64,000 nucleotides of DNA from Aplysia californica (GCF_000002075.1 NW_004797300.1:1551005-1615004); one strand, 5' to 3'; positions 20,354 to 35,900 are shown, numbered from the stretch's first letter. The notes: generated from the letters alone by a model not told the origin. Translations and numbers: made by a program.

Positions 20354-23300
20354 GAATATGCTCTGATTGGCCTGAATTACTCTTTTTTTTTTGTGTGTGT
20401 TTAAAAAAATTTTTTTATTCTGTGCTTTTCAGGGTAAGGTTGTCTGATCCAGTTGGGGAAGAAGTTTACACAGAAAAGTTGCTGAAAAGTAGGACTCCTT
20501 ACATCACAACTCAGGTAGGTTTTATACTATAAATGTAGTAAATGTTTATTTTTTTATTTTGAAAAATTGATTTCCAATCTCCACCTTTAATAAATGTTTG
20601 AAGATGGAGAATTCGCAACTATGAGAAAAGCTGCATTCTCTTTGTGTGAGGGCAGAGAGCTGCTAAATTGATAAATTTTCTTCATTTCTAATAAAGGTGC
20701 CAAATCTGCAAGAACAGTCATAAAATTGAACATTAATGATGATGAGCGTAGTATGAAATGAAAGTCGGCTGTAGTTTATCGTATTTTTATTGACTTATAT
20801 GCTCAATCTGCTCATTGAATGGATATATCACAGCGGGTGGTTCGAGGGTGCCTTGGTAGAGGTCCTACTTCTTTACTTTTCCTCTGTTGTTTTGGTTTGT
20901 CGTCTTAATTTTTCCCAGCACTAAATGACCAATAATGTGTGGAAGTTCTCTTTACTCAAACAAACAAACAGGTTGTTACAGGGTGCCACTATAAGTTGCT
21001 CTGTTTTTACTCTTCCATCTGGGGTTGGGGTTTTTTTTTTCCCCTGTCTGTTTTGCTCTTTCCTCGGACTAGATAACCATTTTTATGCATATGCATGCCT
21101 TTTCTCAAACGAACAAGATTATTAACTTTATTTACATTTTTCATTTAGGTTTCATCCAGTCAAGCGAAGAGGAAGATTGCTGAGTCTTCTCAGACACCCA
21201 TAGAGTTCCTGGCCAAGTACGATGAACTCAAGGGGAAAAAGTGAGTGTTTTAGTGCTGTTGATACACCAAAGTGGTATTTGCCAAATCTCTGTGTTCTTT
21301 TTTTTTTCTTACATGATGGTTTGAATTCAGAAACAAACACTTAGTTTGTTTTTCTCTGAAAAAGTGGAGTAGGCTTTGCTTTATTGAAAAAACTAAGTTT
21401 ACACCCTGGTTTTGTTGTGTTTTAACTATCTCTCTCTCTTGCCCTTTTTAAATCCCAGTGGAGCATAGGCCATCAACAACATTACCCTAGGGAAGCCTGT
21501 CCTGTGCATCCTTTTCTAGCTGTTTCCATGATGTCCCCGCTTTTTAATTTCCGCCTGTACTGCTCACCTTTATGTCATCTTTGGTCTTCCCTTCTTAGTT
21601 TTAACTATGTTTATGTAGTTAACATAGAATGTGTTGCCATTGTTGTGAGATATAAGAAATTTTAAGTTTGATTAACAAATTTAGTTAGATAAAATGCTCC
21701 CGATATTGCTTATTTTATTACAAGAAATTCTCATATTTTGATATGTTTATGATTTGATATCCTATCTTGAAGACATTTCTGTACTGAAAAAAAAAAGATG
21801 GATCGTTGTTTGTTGTTTTAATTTTTTCAGACTGAATTTGTTACTGCTTTTTTGCAAAGATAATGTCATGATGTAGAGGGGGGGGCATCAACATCCTTTT
21901 TTTGCAAACTTAATATTGATATCCATTGTTGTGCACTTAGATTGCGAGGTGCATACTTGTGCACACACCTGGTGTAGAGGTAAGGTGTAAGCACAGTACA
22001 CTGGCCGCTGTAATGTACTGGTTAAACGCTTTGCTGTTGCAAGTCGGAGACCCGAGTTTGATTCCAGAGTGGGGAGAAAATTTTTAATAATAAATAATAA
22101 TAAATAATAAATAGCATTTGTATAGTGCATATCCCCGCTCAACAGCAGGCTCTATACGCTTTACACTATATTATTACCCCAGCAGACCATAGAACACTCC
22201 GAAACATTCTCGGCTTCCCGGGAAGCATACAGTGCAAGCAGCTGATTAAGCGCTCAAACACTAACAAACTGACAAGATCTTTCGCTGTCTATAGCCGGGT
22301 ACCCATTGCCACCTGGGTGAACTGAGGAAAATTTGTGTAAATTTTATTGAGTATATCAGTCTTTCTTCTGCGATGTATTCCTCTCAGCCTGGATTGGCAA
22401 AGTTGGAAGCCTGGGGGTGTAAAAATACCTACATTAAAAAAAGGTTTTTAAACAAAGTAGTATTTTTCAATTAGTGAATGTCACATGTAAGTTACTACTT
22501 AAACACGAGTTCAATTTTGATGTTTCAGCGCACGTGACCTGGATCCTTTGGTGTACATGCTCTCCAAGCTGTGTGAGGAGGATCAGGTGTGTTGCTGCTT
22601 CTCTGATGTCTTTTATTAAAAATTCTTGGTTTATGTCATCAATTTTAGGTAAATGGTTATATTTCCTGATTTTGTCGCATAGTTCTTTCTTTTGACGTGT
22701 GTAAGTCTAATATGCTATTGTTAAAGTTCAAGTCTAGTATTGTTCACCTTTTAGTTTTGTCATTTGGTGGTTTGCGTCATGACTAAATTACTATTTTTCT
22801 CTTTTGTTTGATATTTGAAAGGCTTCCGGCGCAAGTTGGAATAGTCAAGGTTGATATACAGGTTTCGTTTCATACATTTTTTTAGATGGGCTGAAGTCTT
22901 AAGACATTTCCTGAACAAGAGTAAAATAAAGAAATTCCTTCTTGGTCTGGTCTTTTTGCCAATGCTATAACTTTGATCTTGAGAGGAAGTGAACATTATG
23001 TGCCTATTGTTATTCATCTGAACATTTAGTTTTTTTTTATCATATTACATTTGTGTTTCCTAATTGTGAGACAAATGAGAAGGTTTGTATTATGAATTTC
23101 AGATTGAGGAAAAATGATACAAATTTTTTGTTTCAGACTAAAGAATTTTTAAAGAAAAATGCTCTTGATAAGGCAAGGAAAGAGGGAATGACCCTGGAGC
23201 CCCATAGCAAAGTGACCTCACAGCTGCCAACTTCAGGGGCAAAGCTTACAGAAGAAGAGTTGTCAGAGGTAGGTCAAAGCTATGAAAGTCAGGTGTCTGT

Positions 23301-26300
23301 GTTTATAGAGAGATTGAATGGAAAATAATGTTGAGATTTACCATTCTTTTCTTTTTGTCCGTCTTTTTCAATTTTCTCAAAACTATAACAAGGAATTGTA
23401 TTTTAGATGGCATGTAGTAATATTTGATAAACACCTTTTTTATTTCAATAATAGGAGGTGAAAATCCATGTATATGGGAAGTGTTGCAATTGTAGGGGTA
23501 GGGGAGTGTTGGCTGTGGTTTAGAGATTGGATGCTTTGACGTGGCATGCAGGAGAACTGAGTTCCATTCTCATATAAGGAGGAATTTTGTTTTGTGTCAC
23601 GGTCTTTCTGCTGGGATATTGCATTCCTTTCAGCTCATGTTGACCTTTACAAGCACGGTTGAAGCCTGCCTCTTAAATGGTCAAAATTTAATAAATTATG
23701 TTGGTGGGGATGTAGAGCCCCTGCATAAAAATAGGGGTTTGGGGGATGTCAATAGTAGCAAAACATTTGATTTTATAATGTTGCCAATTCTGTTTTGACC
23801 CTATACGTGGGAAGTCATGTTATGATATGTGAGACATGGTTGTGAAACGAGGCACTCGTTAAAATAATGAAATTGAAGACATCAACATTTTTCGTCTTTA
23901 TTGGCAATTTTTTTCAATTTTTTTGTTTTGGGGTCAAGGCAGTTTTTGCTCAATTTAAAACACTGTCCTGCATGTGTTTTACTGAAAAATGTTAAGCAAA
24001 GGCACAAAAATGTAGATTTGTTGTTTTCAAGGACACTTGATCAACATCTTTCTATTTTTAAAGTTCATTTTACCTCTGACACCACACGACCCGTATCTCC
24101 TTCAACTGCAAATATCCTGGATAGATGGGTGGGTTTTTTTTTCACCAAATGGGAGGCAAATGAGCAGGTTTTAAGACTATATCAATAACCCAGTATGCCC
24201 AAAAATTTGCAAGTGCCTGATTTCACCATGCTGCGGCACATATGACTATTATATGACTGATCATTATTGTTTTTTTGGAAGAATAACGGCTTGTTATGCG
24301 TCTACAACTTTCAGATAAAGGATGCCTTACAGAAGCAAGCCAAGGTGGTAGACACAGCATCTTCTGATTTTCTTAAGAAAGTTTTGAGAGAGAGGCAGGT
24401 CACAAGGAAAGGTGAGCAACGCATAAATGTGGAGACCCCTTCTCTGCCATGTATTTCAGGGTGAATCCCGAAAACAGCTTGTAGTTGGGCCATGGATTGG
24501 AGCAACTAGCTTTTTTTTCATCTTTTAGGTTTTGGAAGGGGAAAGCAGCAGGTTACGTTATACATTCAGTCTATAATAGAATGAAAGGTTGTTTTTTTCC
24601 CCCAGAAATGGTCTTTACTATAATAACAGCAATGTCTGCAGATTTTGAGACAGTTTTTTAGGCTAGCTTTGGTATTATTTTATGTAAACCCGTCCTTTCA
24701 TAGATATGAAAATGTTTGACAGCTTTGTACTTTTGAGTGTAAAATTGAAAAAAATTCTTTCTTTATCACTTGTAGAGATTTACTTGAGTATACCACAAGT
24801 TGAGTGTTCTAGAGTTGAATTCTCTTTAAAATTTCTTTTACTAGCATTTCTGATAGAATTATGTCAAGACTATCAAGTGGTAAAATAGCTAGATTTTGTG
24901 GTTGGTGATGATGAATATGACAAGATGTCAGATTGAATAAACTGAAATAATTGTGTTTTTTAACTGCAGTGGTACGTTTTGCCGGTTTGTGTGGGTTACT
25001 TATTTGAATGTATTTTGTTTTATTCATTTTCTGTTCAGTGAATATTCCCCAACAACCAGACTGGCTGTTTCAGCGGACACACCTCACTCTGGACTTTATG
25101 CCATCAGTGGCCGGTCCGGCTGATGAGGTGAGACTGTCTGTTCTTTTTCTTTTATTGTTCTTTTTTCTCTTTTAATTAAAAAAAAAATTATTTAAAAAAA
25201 AATTTTTTAGTTGAAGAGAAGCATATGGTCATGATAATTGTACCGACTAAGGTGTCCTCACAAGAATAATCACAATCAATGGTTGTGAAATCACAAGTCT
25301 TCTCCAAAGTATGTTTTGAAATGTCATTAGTAAAGTGCAACAAAAATTCGTTTGCTATTTTTAATTTCACTATCTTTCTGTTGATTGTGATGAGAGTGTG
25401 GTTGTATTGCTTGTCATTTTATGTGCTTATTTCCTCCCCAGAACATTATCCCCCTTGGCACGCTGCCAGTGTACTCCCAGGAGCAGGCTGTTCTCTCTGA
25501 CCTTCTCCTGAATATGGCAGTACGTGCTACCTATGTTTTTTTTGTTGTTGCTTTTCTTGGCATGTGCACAAAGTTTAAATACTATTGGTAAAGACATCAC
25601 TTTTTTATGCTTCCATGGTCTCATCGGAGATGAATGTTAAATTTGGAGGCCCCGGAAGGGATGTTTAATCCATGCACTTTTTCTTTAATGCCTTTGCAGA
25701 ATTTTTGTAGTGAGAATATTATCCAAATGAACCAGAGGGCACTTTCTACCTTACTCCAGCGATCCGAATGAAAATCCTCAGTATGTAGTAATATAAATCT
25801 AGCAAATGACCTAAAAGAGCTCAGAAGCATAGGTTCAAGGGTCGAGTGCTCAAAAGGGTTAAGTGGAGAATGTTGAAAGGGTTATATCCTTTAGTATTGA
25901 ATAGAAGTCGAGATATTTACGATTGAAGGAGGTGGAGGTCACCTGGTTTCAGACGTAAAATAAGCGAGAAAATGGCTGCCAAAGTTTGGTGACTTCCATG
26001 GCTTGAGAGCCCTTGAAAACTGAAAATTTCTTTTTTGTGGCTTTAACCAAATATTATTATCAGAGCAGACCCCAGAAGGCTCATACACATTCTCAGCTCT
26101 CCAGGAAGCATACAGTGCAAGTAGCCTATTAAGCACTCAAGCACTAAAAACTGACTAGATCTTTTGCGGAAGTAATTCAGCCTCTTGTAACTACAGTGAT
26201 TTATTCAAAAGATATGGAAGAAAACTGTTTGTGAATTTCAGGGACAAGAAGCAAGGTACATCCTGCCGCGTCCTCTCTCAGAAAAGTATGCTGCAAAAGA

Positions 26301-26819
26301 GTTCCTCATTGATCAAAGTTTGGGTAGGTATCAACTTTATAGAAGTATAGTGCTGCCCCTTTCCTATTAAGCATCTATTGTCCGTATCTCTCCTCCTCCT
26401 ATTTTGTATTTGCTGCTCCTTTTTAACACTTCTAATTTTCTGCTCTTGTTTTACTCTAATTGCGTTGCAAGTGCCATAAAACTTTTACTAAAACTACAAA
26501 GAAAACAAGAAGTATAGTATTTGTATGGATTTTTCTTTTCCTTGTATGAATTTTTCTTTTCCTTGTATGAATTTTCACTCACTGGCATCCTTACAATTTA
26601 AGAGTGTTACCGGTGGTTTATACTGCTATTGCTTATCTAACATCCACTGCTGCAACCACGAAAGCCATCACCAGCGCTGCTGTCGTCACAATCACTTCAC
26701 TGTCATCAACCACCAAAACGTATATCATCAACACTTGTTTGTTTGTGCTTCATCTTGTTTTTCCACACTTGTCGATTTCCAGTGTCTGTCTGTCTGTCTG
26801 CCTGTCTGTTTGTCTCCTT

Positions 26820-26903
<84 letters not shown>

Positions 26904-29900
26904 TCCAACCCCCCCTCTCCACCTATCTCCCTCTCTCACCATCTCTTCCTCTCAAAGCCTGTATTCTTTTGTACAGTGCCTTTTAGACATAATGTTAGGT
27001 TAATTATCATAACAGCTATTGCCTTAAATACATCTGCATGCCGTTCATGTTCTTCTGTGAAAGTTTTGATGCTATAACACCACATCTAATTTTTTTGGTT
27101 AGCTGTACATTTGTATCTGCCATATCTGATTTTCATATGTCCTCATTGACATATTATTTCTTTCTCTCACAAATACTCCAGATACATCTGTCCAGGAACT
27201 GGTGAAAAGAATTCTGCCATTGTGTACCAACTATTCCACAGTAGTAAGATTCATTGAAGGTAAGGAGGAGTTCAGCTAGGAGTTTTGTAAAGCTAGTATC
27301 ATTAGCCAAGTCTGTTGCCTAAGGAAATATATCACTATTGGGAAGACAATTCAAAAATGTTCATGAAGATGGAGGGTGCCATTGGTTGGTACTACTTCTC
27401 TTTCTCTTGTAATTTGGTCTCTCTGTCTTGCTTTTTACCTGCACGAAATGACAATTATTGGTCAGTGTGGTTTTCTGAACTCAACTCGAATGTGTTCAAG
27501 TGAATTACTTTAATTAGATTGTAGAGATGTAAGGCAACCACATTCTTATGTGCTCTTGATGTGTCCCGCCTGCCATTTGGATAAAGTGAAAACTCATTAT
27601 ATTATGTCTTGATTTCTTGTGTTTTTTAAAATAGTTCTGTAAGTTGCAAGCATTTTTTTTAAAAATTCTCCTTCACTCCCAAACTCACTTCCTCACTCCC
27701 AAACTCACTTCTCCATGAAAATATAATTTATTTTCCTTGAATGCTATAATGATCTATATGTGTGCTACAGTATTTTAGATTGAATAAACTTTATGGTAAA
27801 TGTTCAACACATCCCTCCCCTAGCACATGCCACTTTTGAGATTTCAGCTTTCTGTTGATTTAAATTTGTGAATTGATTCAACCCTGATTTGTTGTTGTCC
27901 TTCTTTATTCTGAGGACTTTTGAAGCATGCGGTTCCTATTCAGATATAAAATACTAACCTGTAACAACATTTTGGTTTCAGAAAAGTCATCCTTTGAATA
28001 TGGTTTGGTGAATCATGCTCTCAGCCAAGCCATGGACACTCTTATAAAGGTAGATCAAATAACGTACATACTTGATGCAATAACATTTTAATGTAGAATC
28101 TTGAATACATACACTCTGCTAGGTCATATTTCTATATGTCTAAGCATTTGCTGCAGTGTGTGAAATAAGCCTGTGTTCCCACTAGACAATGAAAGACAGT
28201 AGTAATGTGTTGTTCGAACAAAAATGTAGAAGTGCAATCAGTTCTTGTAGCATTAAGTTAAAGGAAATGTATGAAATTGTGCTTTTGTAACATCTAAAAA
28301 TGTTCATTTAATAAGTGAAGACTTGAAAATTGACAGGGTAAAACAAGATGATTAGTGAATGATGAAGTCTTTTTAAAAGGTGAAGGGTTTTGTGGAAAAT
28401 CATAATTATGATAATCATAAATTGGAAATTTCTGATTCATAACTTTCTGTTTGATTGGTGATTTATTGTTATTGTTAATTGAATGGGAAGTCAAATGTTA
28501 GTAATCACCCAGCAGTTGAATAGATATGCAACTTTTAGTTTAAAAGCTCTTAAAATTGATACCTTCATAAATTTCAGCTTTTGATAATACCTGGGTTGTT
28601 TTTTTTTCATTGAGCCCTTTAAAATCTTATGTCTCTTTGTTTAACAGGCAAAGGACTTTAAAAGAAATTTAGAATGTTTGTTTGTAAAGATATTTGCTAT
28701 CTCTGTTAAGACACTGAACTGCTCTTCAATATGCTTGCTTTGCACTAACAAATCTTGTTTCATTTCTGAGAATTTATTTTTTATTGCAGGATTACCTTGT
28801 CATGAGAGCACAGTTAGAACAGCAAATGAAACAGGTATGGAGAGAATGCTTTAAAGCAGTTATTTTATCGTCAGTGAAAATATTGTTTAAACTTAATTGA
28901 TTTTTAAAAAAAAGTATTTGTGGGCTTCTTCTCTATCTTTGTAAATTTTTCTTTGAATTTGTTTATCTATTTGCAGTATTTTTCTTTGACCCTACTGAAA
29001 TGAAACATTACTGCAATCATGTGCATCTCTCCCATTCTTTAGAAACAGAAAGATTTTTAATAAATTATTTTGACTAATATTTGTTTTGGATTTGATGTAA
29101 ATTTGATGATTTGATAATGAGCAAGTTTTTGATCTTCTTAGTATTCATAATAGAGTTAATCTATGGCTGACAGTGGCTTCTGGCAAATTTGGAAGAATCT
29201 GCTGAATAGCACTGATTACCAGTTAATAACTTGTTACGTAACTATTTATCTCTGGCAAGCTGCAGCAGCTCGCGGTCGCAACTGCTGTGCCGGGCTCATG
29301 CACATTCCTTCAAATTACTTGCGAAAACAGGTCTCTATTATCAGGATTTTATTCATTAGTTGACGAACTATCGAAATAGGTTCACTTGTTTTGATTTAAT
29401 GACCAATTTAGTGGCGTTTTTGTCATTTTTAGATTTTGTACTTAAAAGGGGCCTCGGCATAGTGGGAGATAAAGAGTTAAAGACTAAGATGCTTATGCCA
29501 CATCTGAACCTTGGCAAAATTTTAAAGGTCATTTTGAGATTTGTTTAGTGCCATCTTTCGTTATTTCTCTGTCATCACTTTTTTTACAATGTCTAGTTTC
29601 TCTTTTGCATTTTTCTGTAGTACTCATTTTTTATTAATTTGTTCCTAAAACTTTTGTTTTTCTTGAATTACAGAAATGAGGAAAATGTACTTACTTTAAT
29701 TTCTGTCGTTAAAAGAAAAGAAATGTGTCACGACCCTGTGGAATAAGGTGTTTGTCAATTTTTGGCTTGTGGAGTAACTGGTATCATCTTAAAGCCTGTT
29801 CATTTGCCTTGTTTTCAATGAAAAAATTCCCATCTATTTTGAATAGAAGTCAAGAAATTTGCAATTGAAGAAGGTGGTGGTCATCCGGTTTCGGGGGTAA

Positions 29901-32900
29901 AGTTAGTGAGAAAATGGCCGCCAAAATCTGGTAACTTCAATAGCTTGAGTCTTTGAAAACTGAAAATTTACATATTTTGTGGCTTTAATCGTTTTTCCGT
30001 CAAATTCACACAGAAATGAGTTGTTATACAGACATAAGAGGTGTTGAGCCAAAAAGCAAAAGTTTAATTGCCAAACTGGCAGAAAAAAGCCTATTTCTTC
30101 AATTTCATTATTTTGACGAGCGCCTGATTTCAACACATTGCCTCACAAATATTTTTGTTCACTGCTGTTTTTGTGATGAATTTGTTAATAAAACTTTTCT
30201 CTTGAATTACACAACTAAGGAAAATTAACTTATTTTATCTCTTTTGACAAACGGTTTGTTCATTACTGTTTATTTGCTCCTGTGCTTATAGGGACAACTG
30301 ACTCTCCAAAAACTGTGCTTTTATCTGCAACCGACCATGAGGATTCTGGAAATTTTGGCTTCTGTGGCAAATTCCATCAACAGAGTAAGTTATATTACGT
30401 AGCTCGTACTTGTAATGAAGGGGAGAATCTTGTAGATTGAACATGCAGGGAGAGGCCTTAGTCATCTGTTTCTTGTATGATTTAGTAACTTGTGCATTGG
30501 TTTGGTTTGTTTTTTAATTGAAAAATAAATGAGCATGAAATGAGATCAATGTTTTGGGAAATTGTGATAATTTTTAAAAAACCTGATTTGGATGCTCAAA
30601 TTCTGTTTCATTGGTCTTTTTTTCTATTGCCAATCTTGTGTTTCGTCAAATTTTGATCTTTCAGAAACCAGCAATGAATTGTTATTTGTGCCATAGAAAT
30701 GACTAGATGTTTGTTGTGAGTGTGACTCACTACATTGTGATTGAAACAGTTTTGGATGCACAGCTCTCTCTTTCTGAAGCCAATGAAAGCTTTAAGTTCT
30801 CACCTCACCAGGACCATGAGTGGGGGAGCTGCATGGTGCTATGTGTAATTTAAAAAATATATTGTCATTGAAAATGTTCCTTTTTAAGGGCAAGTGCATC
30901 GGTGGAGCAGTCTTGAGTCTTCTACATGAGAAAACGGCTTCGATGATTGGGTAAGAAGAATCTTTTTTCTTTTCTGCTTGTGAATGTTTCGTTGGAAGCT
31001 GAGAACATTTTTTAGCAAGTGGTTGGAGGGTGCCACTGGTAGGTCTGTCTTCTTTTCTTTTCCTCTTCTGTTTTTGTCTATCTGTCTTGCATCTTCACTG
31101 GACTATATAACTGTCATTGCGTTGATGTTCTCTTTACTCGAACTCTGAGAATGTCTCAGAATGTAATATAATGGTGAGTACCTTGATCCTTCTTTTATGC
31201 AGGGGTATATTACTTTAAATTATTATTACTATCATTATTGCTATACTGGTAAATGCTTTTAAGTACCCTTTCTTCAGCTAAAGCAGAGAAAAGTGTTTAG
31301 TGATTTTGAACTCTGATCTGAATGCTAAGAGAGATTCGGGTCCTAAGCTTTAAACTGTGACCTGAGTTTCATGGCATTCTGAGTTAAATTTGGCTTCTCT
31401 CATGTTTTTTCTCTAAGTTCTTTAATTAGACTTCAGGGGCCATTCTTCACATGTGCCATTTGCTCTAATTGCTTGTTTACTCTATTGCTTTCATATTTTG
31501 AATAAGAATATTAATCTTGTGCTCTATGTTTTCTTTTCTTCTTCCATTTTTCCAGGGACAACAAGAGTGCAGAGCTGTGCTTGTATCTCACTCAGAGTGT
31601 GAGTTGTTGATCTCTTTTTCCTAAAAGAATACTTGTATTTGGGCGTGTAGGTTTTTGCAGAGAGCAGCAGAATGCTCGTTTGATTTGCAGCAACATAGAC
31701 AAAGCCTATTAACTCATTCGCTACGTATTATTTTCGGCTTATGGATGAATTTTTTTTCGGGAGGGGGAATGAGATGATGACTAGTGGGCAGTTAAAAGGT
31801 CTTTGGGGGCCACAATTCAAATAAATATCAACGTATTATATACCAATATTTTCAGTATGGTTTGTAGAATACATCTGTAATGTTTATTTATGTATTTTTC
31901 AACTTTGGTTCCTGTAAGAGATGATTATGCAACACAATTTTGATTTGATTCGGATAAAATTTGGAAATAAAAAATTGATAATCGTTGGTGAAACTCAAAA
32001 AATATGTTTGCATCTAGTCAAATGATACATCAAAATAACCATAAATGAATATAGAACTGGAAAAATATTGAAAAGTTTGCAGTTATTTACCTACATTCCA
32101 TAATATTTGTACATTTTGAATATAACATCTGATAGTGAAAAAAAACAAAACATTTTTATAATTTTGGAAAACGATCACAAACAGAAAAAAACCCACTCGT
32201 ATCATACATGGAATTATTCAGAATTGCTTTTGGAATAAACCTATATATGTCTTGAGTGGCACTTTTTGTGTAATTTCATCAAAAAGTAGTGATTTTGGGG
32301 AGAAAAAAATGCTTTGACAATTTAGATCTAGCCTTAGATCTAGCACTCAAAAATATTGATTTCTCAATAACAGTGCATTGGCAATATGAGTCCAATCGTA
32401 TCAATATTATAAAAAAGAGTCCTACATTTCTTTATTGGGCAAAATAATGATAGATTTTGTTGTGTAAAATTACTAAGACTGGTGTCGGGGCTATAATTTT
32501 GGCATCGCCATAAAACAAAGTCGAATAAACTACGAAATGGCGTTTCAAAACTGAATTTAAATTTCCAATTTTCAGTGGAAATGCTTGACCCGGAAGTCAA
32601 CATTATATTACGACCTTTATTTTAACATGGATATGTGGATTGGAATAGAATCTACGCTAAAATTGAAGATCGGTTCTCGAGCCGCCAGGGGTGGCTTAGC
32701 GTACTGACGGCACTTTAGCCGCGCCGCCCCCCACGGCTCGGTGTAGCGAATGAGTTAACACAGTGTTGTTTCTAGATTCTAAGTGAAGACCACTCCTGCC
32801 ATTTCTGTTTCTTGTTAAATGTAGTGGTTAGTACACTGACTCATCAGAATTTTTTATACAGAAGTATAGATGAAATGTGGGTGTTTTTATTCTGATGTTA

Positions 32901-35900
32901 GATGGGCCTTGATAAGAAATACTTCCTTGCACTGTGTTCTGAGGTCATTGAACCCCCTCTCTTACTTTTATGTGAAAAAGGGCACTCCCCCCCTACAATT
33001 CACACACCCATCTACCCACAGTCCCAGACATGCATATGTACATTTTGGCTGACTTACTACAGTCAAACCTGCCATGACGGCCACCAGTATAATATGGCCA
33101 CCTGTACAAACGGCCACTTTCCATTTCCCCCTTGCGTTTTTTCTATATAATTTAACTGTGTAAAACGGTCACCTATGTAACTGAAATAGGACAAATTGGG
33201 GACTCTACAAATACTTGTCTAGAACAAAAACTAAGGCACAGAAATTAACCATTCCAATGCAAAATAAATCTCAAGATATTGAGCTTTTAGCACATCAGTG
33301 TAATGGTTTACTGTGTGGGATGGGGAAGAAGTTATATCGTTTCAAACATAGACAAAAATGCGAACTTTTTAACGGACACCGGCAAAGTTGCTTCTGGGCT
33401 CATTAACCCTGTGACCCTGAGCTGGGGAGCTCCGGTGGGCTGCTGAGTCACGCTAACTAAAAGTAACAGAATCAGGCAAAAAGTGACGCTGTGCTGTGTT
33501 ATACGGCCACTTTTTCTTTTCTCCTTGACAATGGTTGGCTATTTTACACTGGTTTGATACTGTTATGTTTTTAGATATATCTTTTTAAAAAAAAGTCAAA
33601 CTGTAACTTATGTTTTTGTGGTCTGAGTTTTTGTAGTTGGCTCAGACATTGAATTTGTGTGCAGATAAAGATAAGTTTCATTTCGTGAAAAAAAATCTGT
33701 TTATTGCTGTCACTGAAATTACTGTTTAGATTGGAATACAATTCAGAAAACTTGACTTTAAGAAGAAATTTTGGAGTTGCAATATTTTATCTTACAGGCT
33801 TGTGTCCCCTACATGGAGATACTGGAAAAGTGGATTTATGGTGGAATAATCAAAGACCCCTTTTCAGAGGTTTGTATACCTATTATTTATATTGACTGCT
33901 TATTGTAAGATAGAAGGTGCGGTGGCGGAGTGGTTAGTGCGCTCGTCTCCGAAGCAGAAATTCCGGGTTCGAGCCTCGGTTCGGACACAAATTTTTTCTG
34001 CCCCCTCTTGCCCACCCAGCAGTAATGGGTACCTGACTTAGAGTTGGGAAAGTAAAGGCAGCCTGGAAAAGAACTGGCGACCCTACCACAATATGCCCAA
34101 GGCCCAGGAAGTTGTCTCACTAACAAGGCAATCTCCAATGTCTGCATCGGATGCGGGAACAACTTTACTTCATTGTAAGACTCCGCCTTGCACCATTTTA
34201 AAGTGACATGTGACAGAGTCTTACACTTGATCAGCTTTCTGCCTTTAGGCTGTGCTATTTTACAAATAATATGAAATTGTAGGAGAGCATAAAAAAAAAA
34301 TCTCAGTCTATTTAAAAGTCTCTTTTATTCTATTTACTATTTTATATAGGAGACACTAGTTTACAGAGTTTATATTTCTATTTATTGTTTTCTCACAAAC
34401 TTCTATTGTTTTAATTGTTTTTTACTTGCAATGCTATTACTTTTCAGACTTAAAAAAACCCTTTTGTATAATGAGGGACTTCGAACTGAACACAAATTCA
34501 ATTCAGAATTAGAGTTCCATTTTATTGTTACCTTTTGTGTGAATGATGTCTGATTGTATGCACTGTTAGCCATAATACACTAATGTTACCCTGTCTTTTT
34601 TTCTTTTCTGATCAGTTCCTTGTGGAGGAAAATGAAACAATTCAGAAGGAAAAGCTGCAAGAGGACTACAATGATGCATATCCTTTTGTTTGTTGCTTTT
34701 ATGTAACAGTTTTTTTACTTTGCTTGTATGCTTTCATTATTTGGGCGATCCAGATCCATTTTTGTGTGCTGTATTGAGGGTATAGTATGCTACTTTCCCA
34801 GAAGTCAATTTCACATGCTTCGGATTTCAAGCACAAAATGTTTGAGCATTTTTACCCCTGGCTCCTTCTTACTGCTGTCTCTCAGCCAGAGCTCTGATCC
34901 TAGGGTAGGTAAGATCATTACTATCATTATGGACATAACTCTGTAGGATTACCAATAACGGTAAAACTACTGTTTTGGGGAAAGTTTAACTTTCAGTAGC
35001 AAAGGTATTCCTTCTGGGGGTTGTAGTTGTTATTGTTTTTCTTCTTCTCCAAGTCCCAGATTTTAAACCCATAAACGATCATGGTTCGCATCAGCTTAGA
35101 TGCTCTTTAAAAAATGTATGATTCAGGTGTTTTCTGGTCTCGTATCTGTTCAGTTTCTCTAATTATGTTATTCTTTTTCTACCATAGTCTGTTTTTCCAG
35201 TGTGGAGAAGATAATCAGGGCATTTATGTTGATTCAATTGTCGTAAGAACTGCATTTGTCTCTTCCTTATAGTTTTTGTTCGAGAGCTTCCCACGCTGGC
35301 GTTTTTCACCACTACCCTGTCTGATTTCTTTTTTTTCCGATGAAATTCTCAACCTTCTCCTTAGAAACCACATTTTGCTTATACAAATGATTTTTGCTAT
35401 CTCTTTTTATTTGGATTATTTTCCTTAACTTTTCAAACTTACTGGGAGAAACACTACTCTGTTTTTCAAGAGAGGATTCCTGTCTTTCTTGAGCAAGTTG
35501 CAGACAAAATTCTCAACACTGGGAAGTACTTGAACGTGGTGCGGCAGTGTGGTGAGTGAACCAATGTGTTGAAATTCTTTTCTGTTATCACTTGTTTCTA
35601 AGCTCAGATACAGTTGAATGTTTGCAAGTTGAGTGACTTTGAATTTTGAAGGGCAGTTTGTTCTGTTCTTGGTACAAGACTGATTTCCGTACGATTACAG
35701 TTAGCGTTGTTGCATGTCTGTTTATTATGTTGACTCAGTACCTAGATCCTCATTCATGATTGTAGCAACAAAAATCCATTGTTGTATTTGTAATCAATTC
35801 TGGAGGCAATGTTCTCTAGTATCTACTCCAATCGTTATGTATTTGTGTGTTTTTGACCATAATGTAGCTTAAAAAACTGTTTTCTGTTGTCTTTTGTTGT

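Noticed and set aside
33916-33990. Apparent tRNA gene (also at 60659-60730)
   Set aside because: A and B boxes are present, but the arms do not fold into a full tRNA and the sequence continues into a shared SINE body with target duplications.
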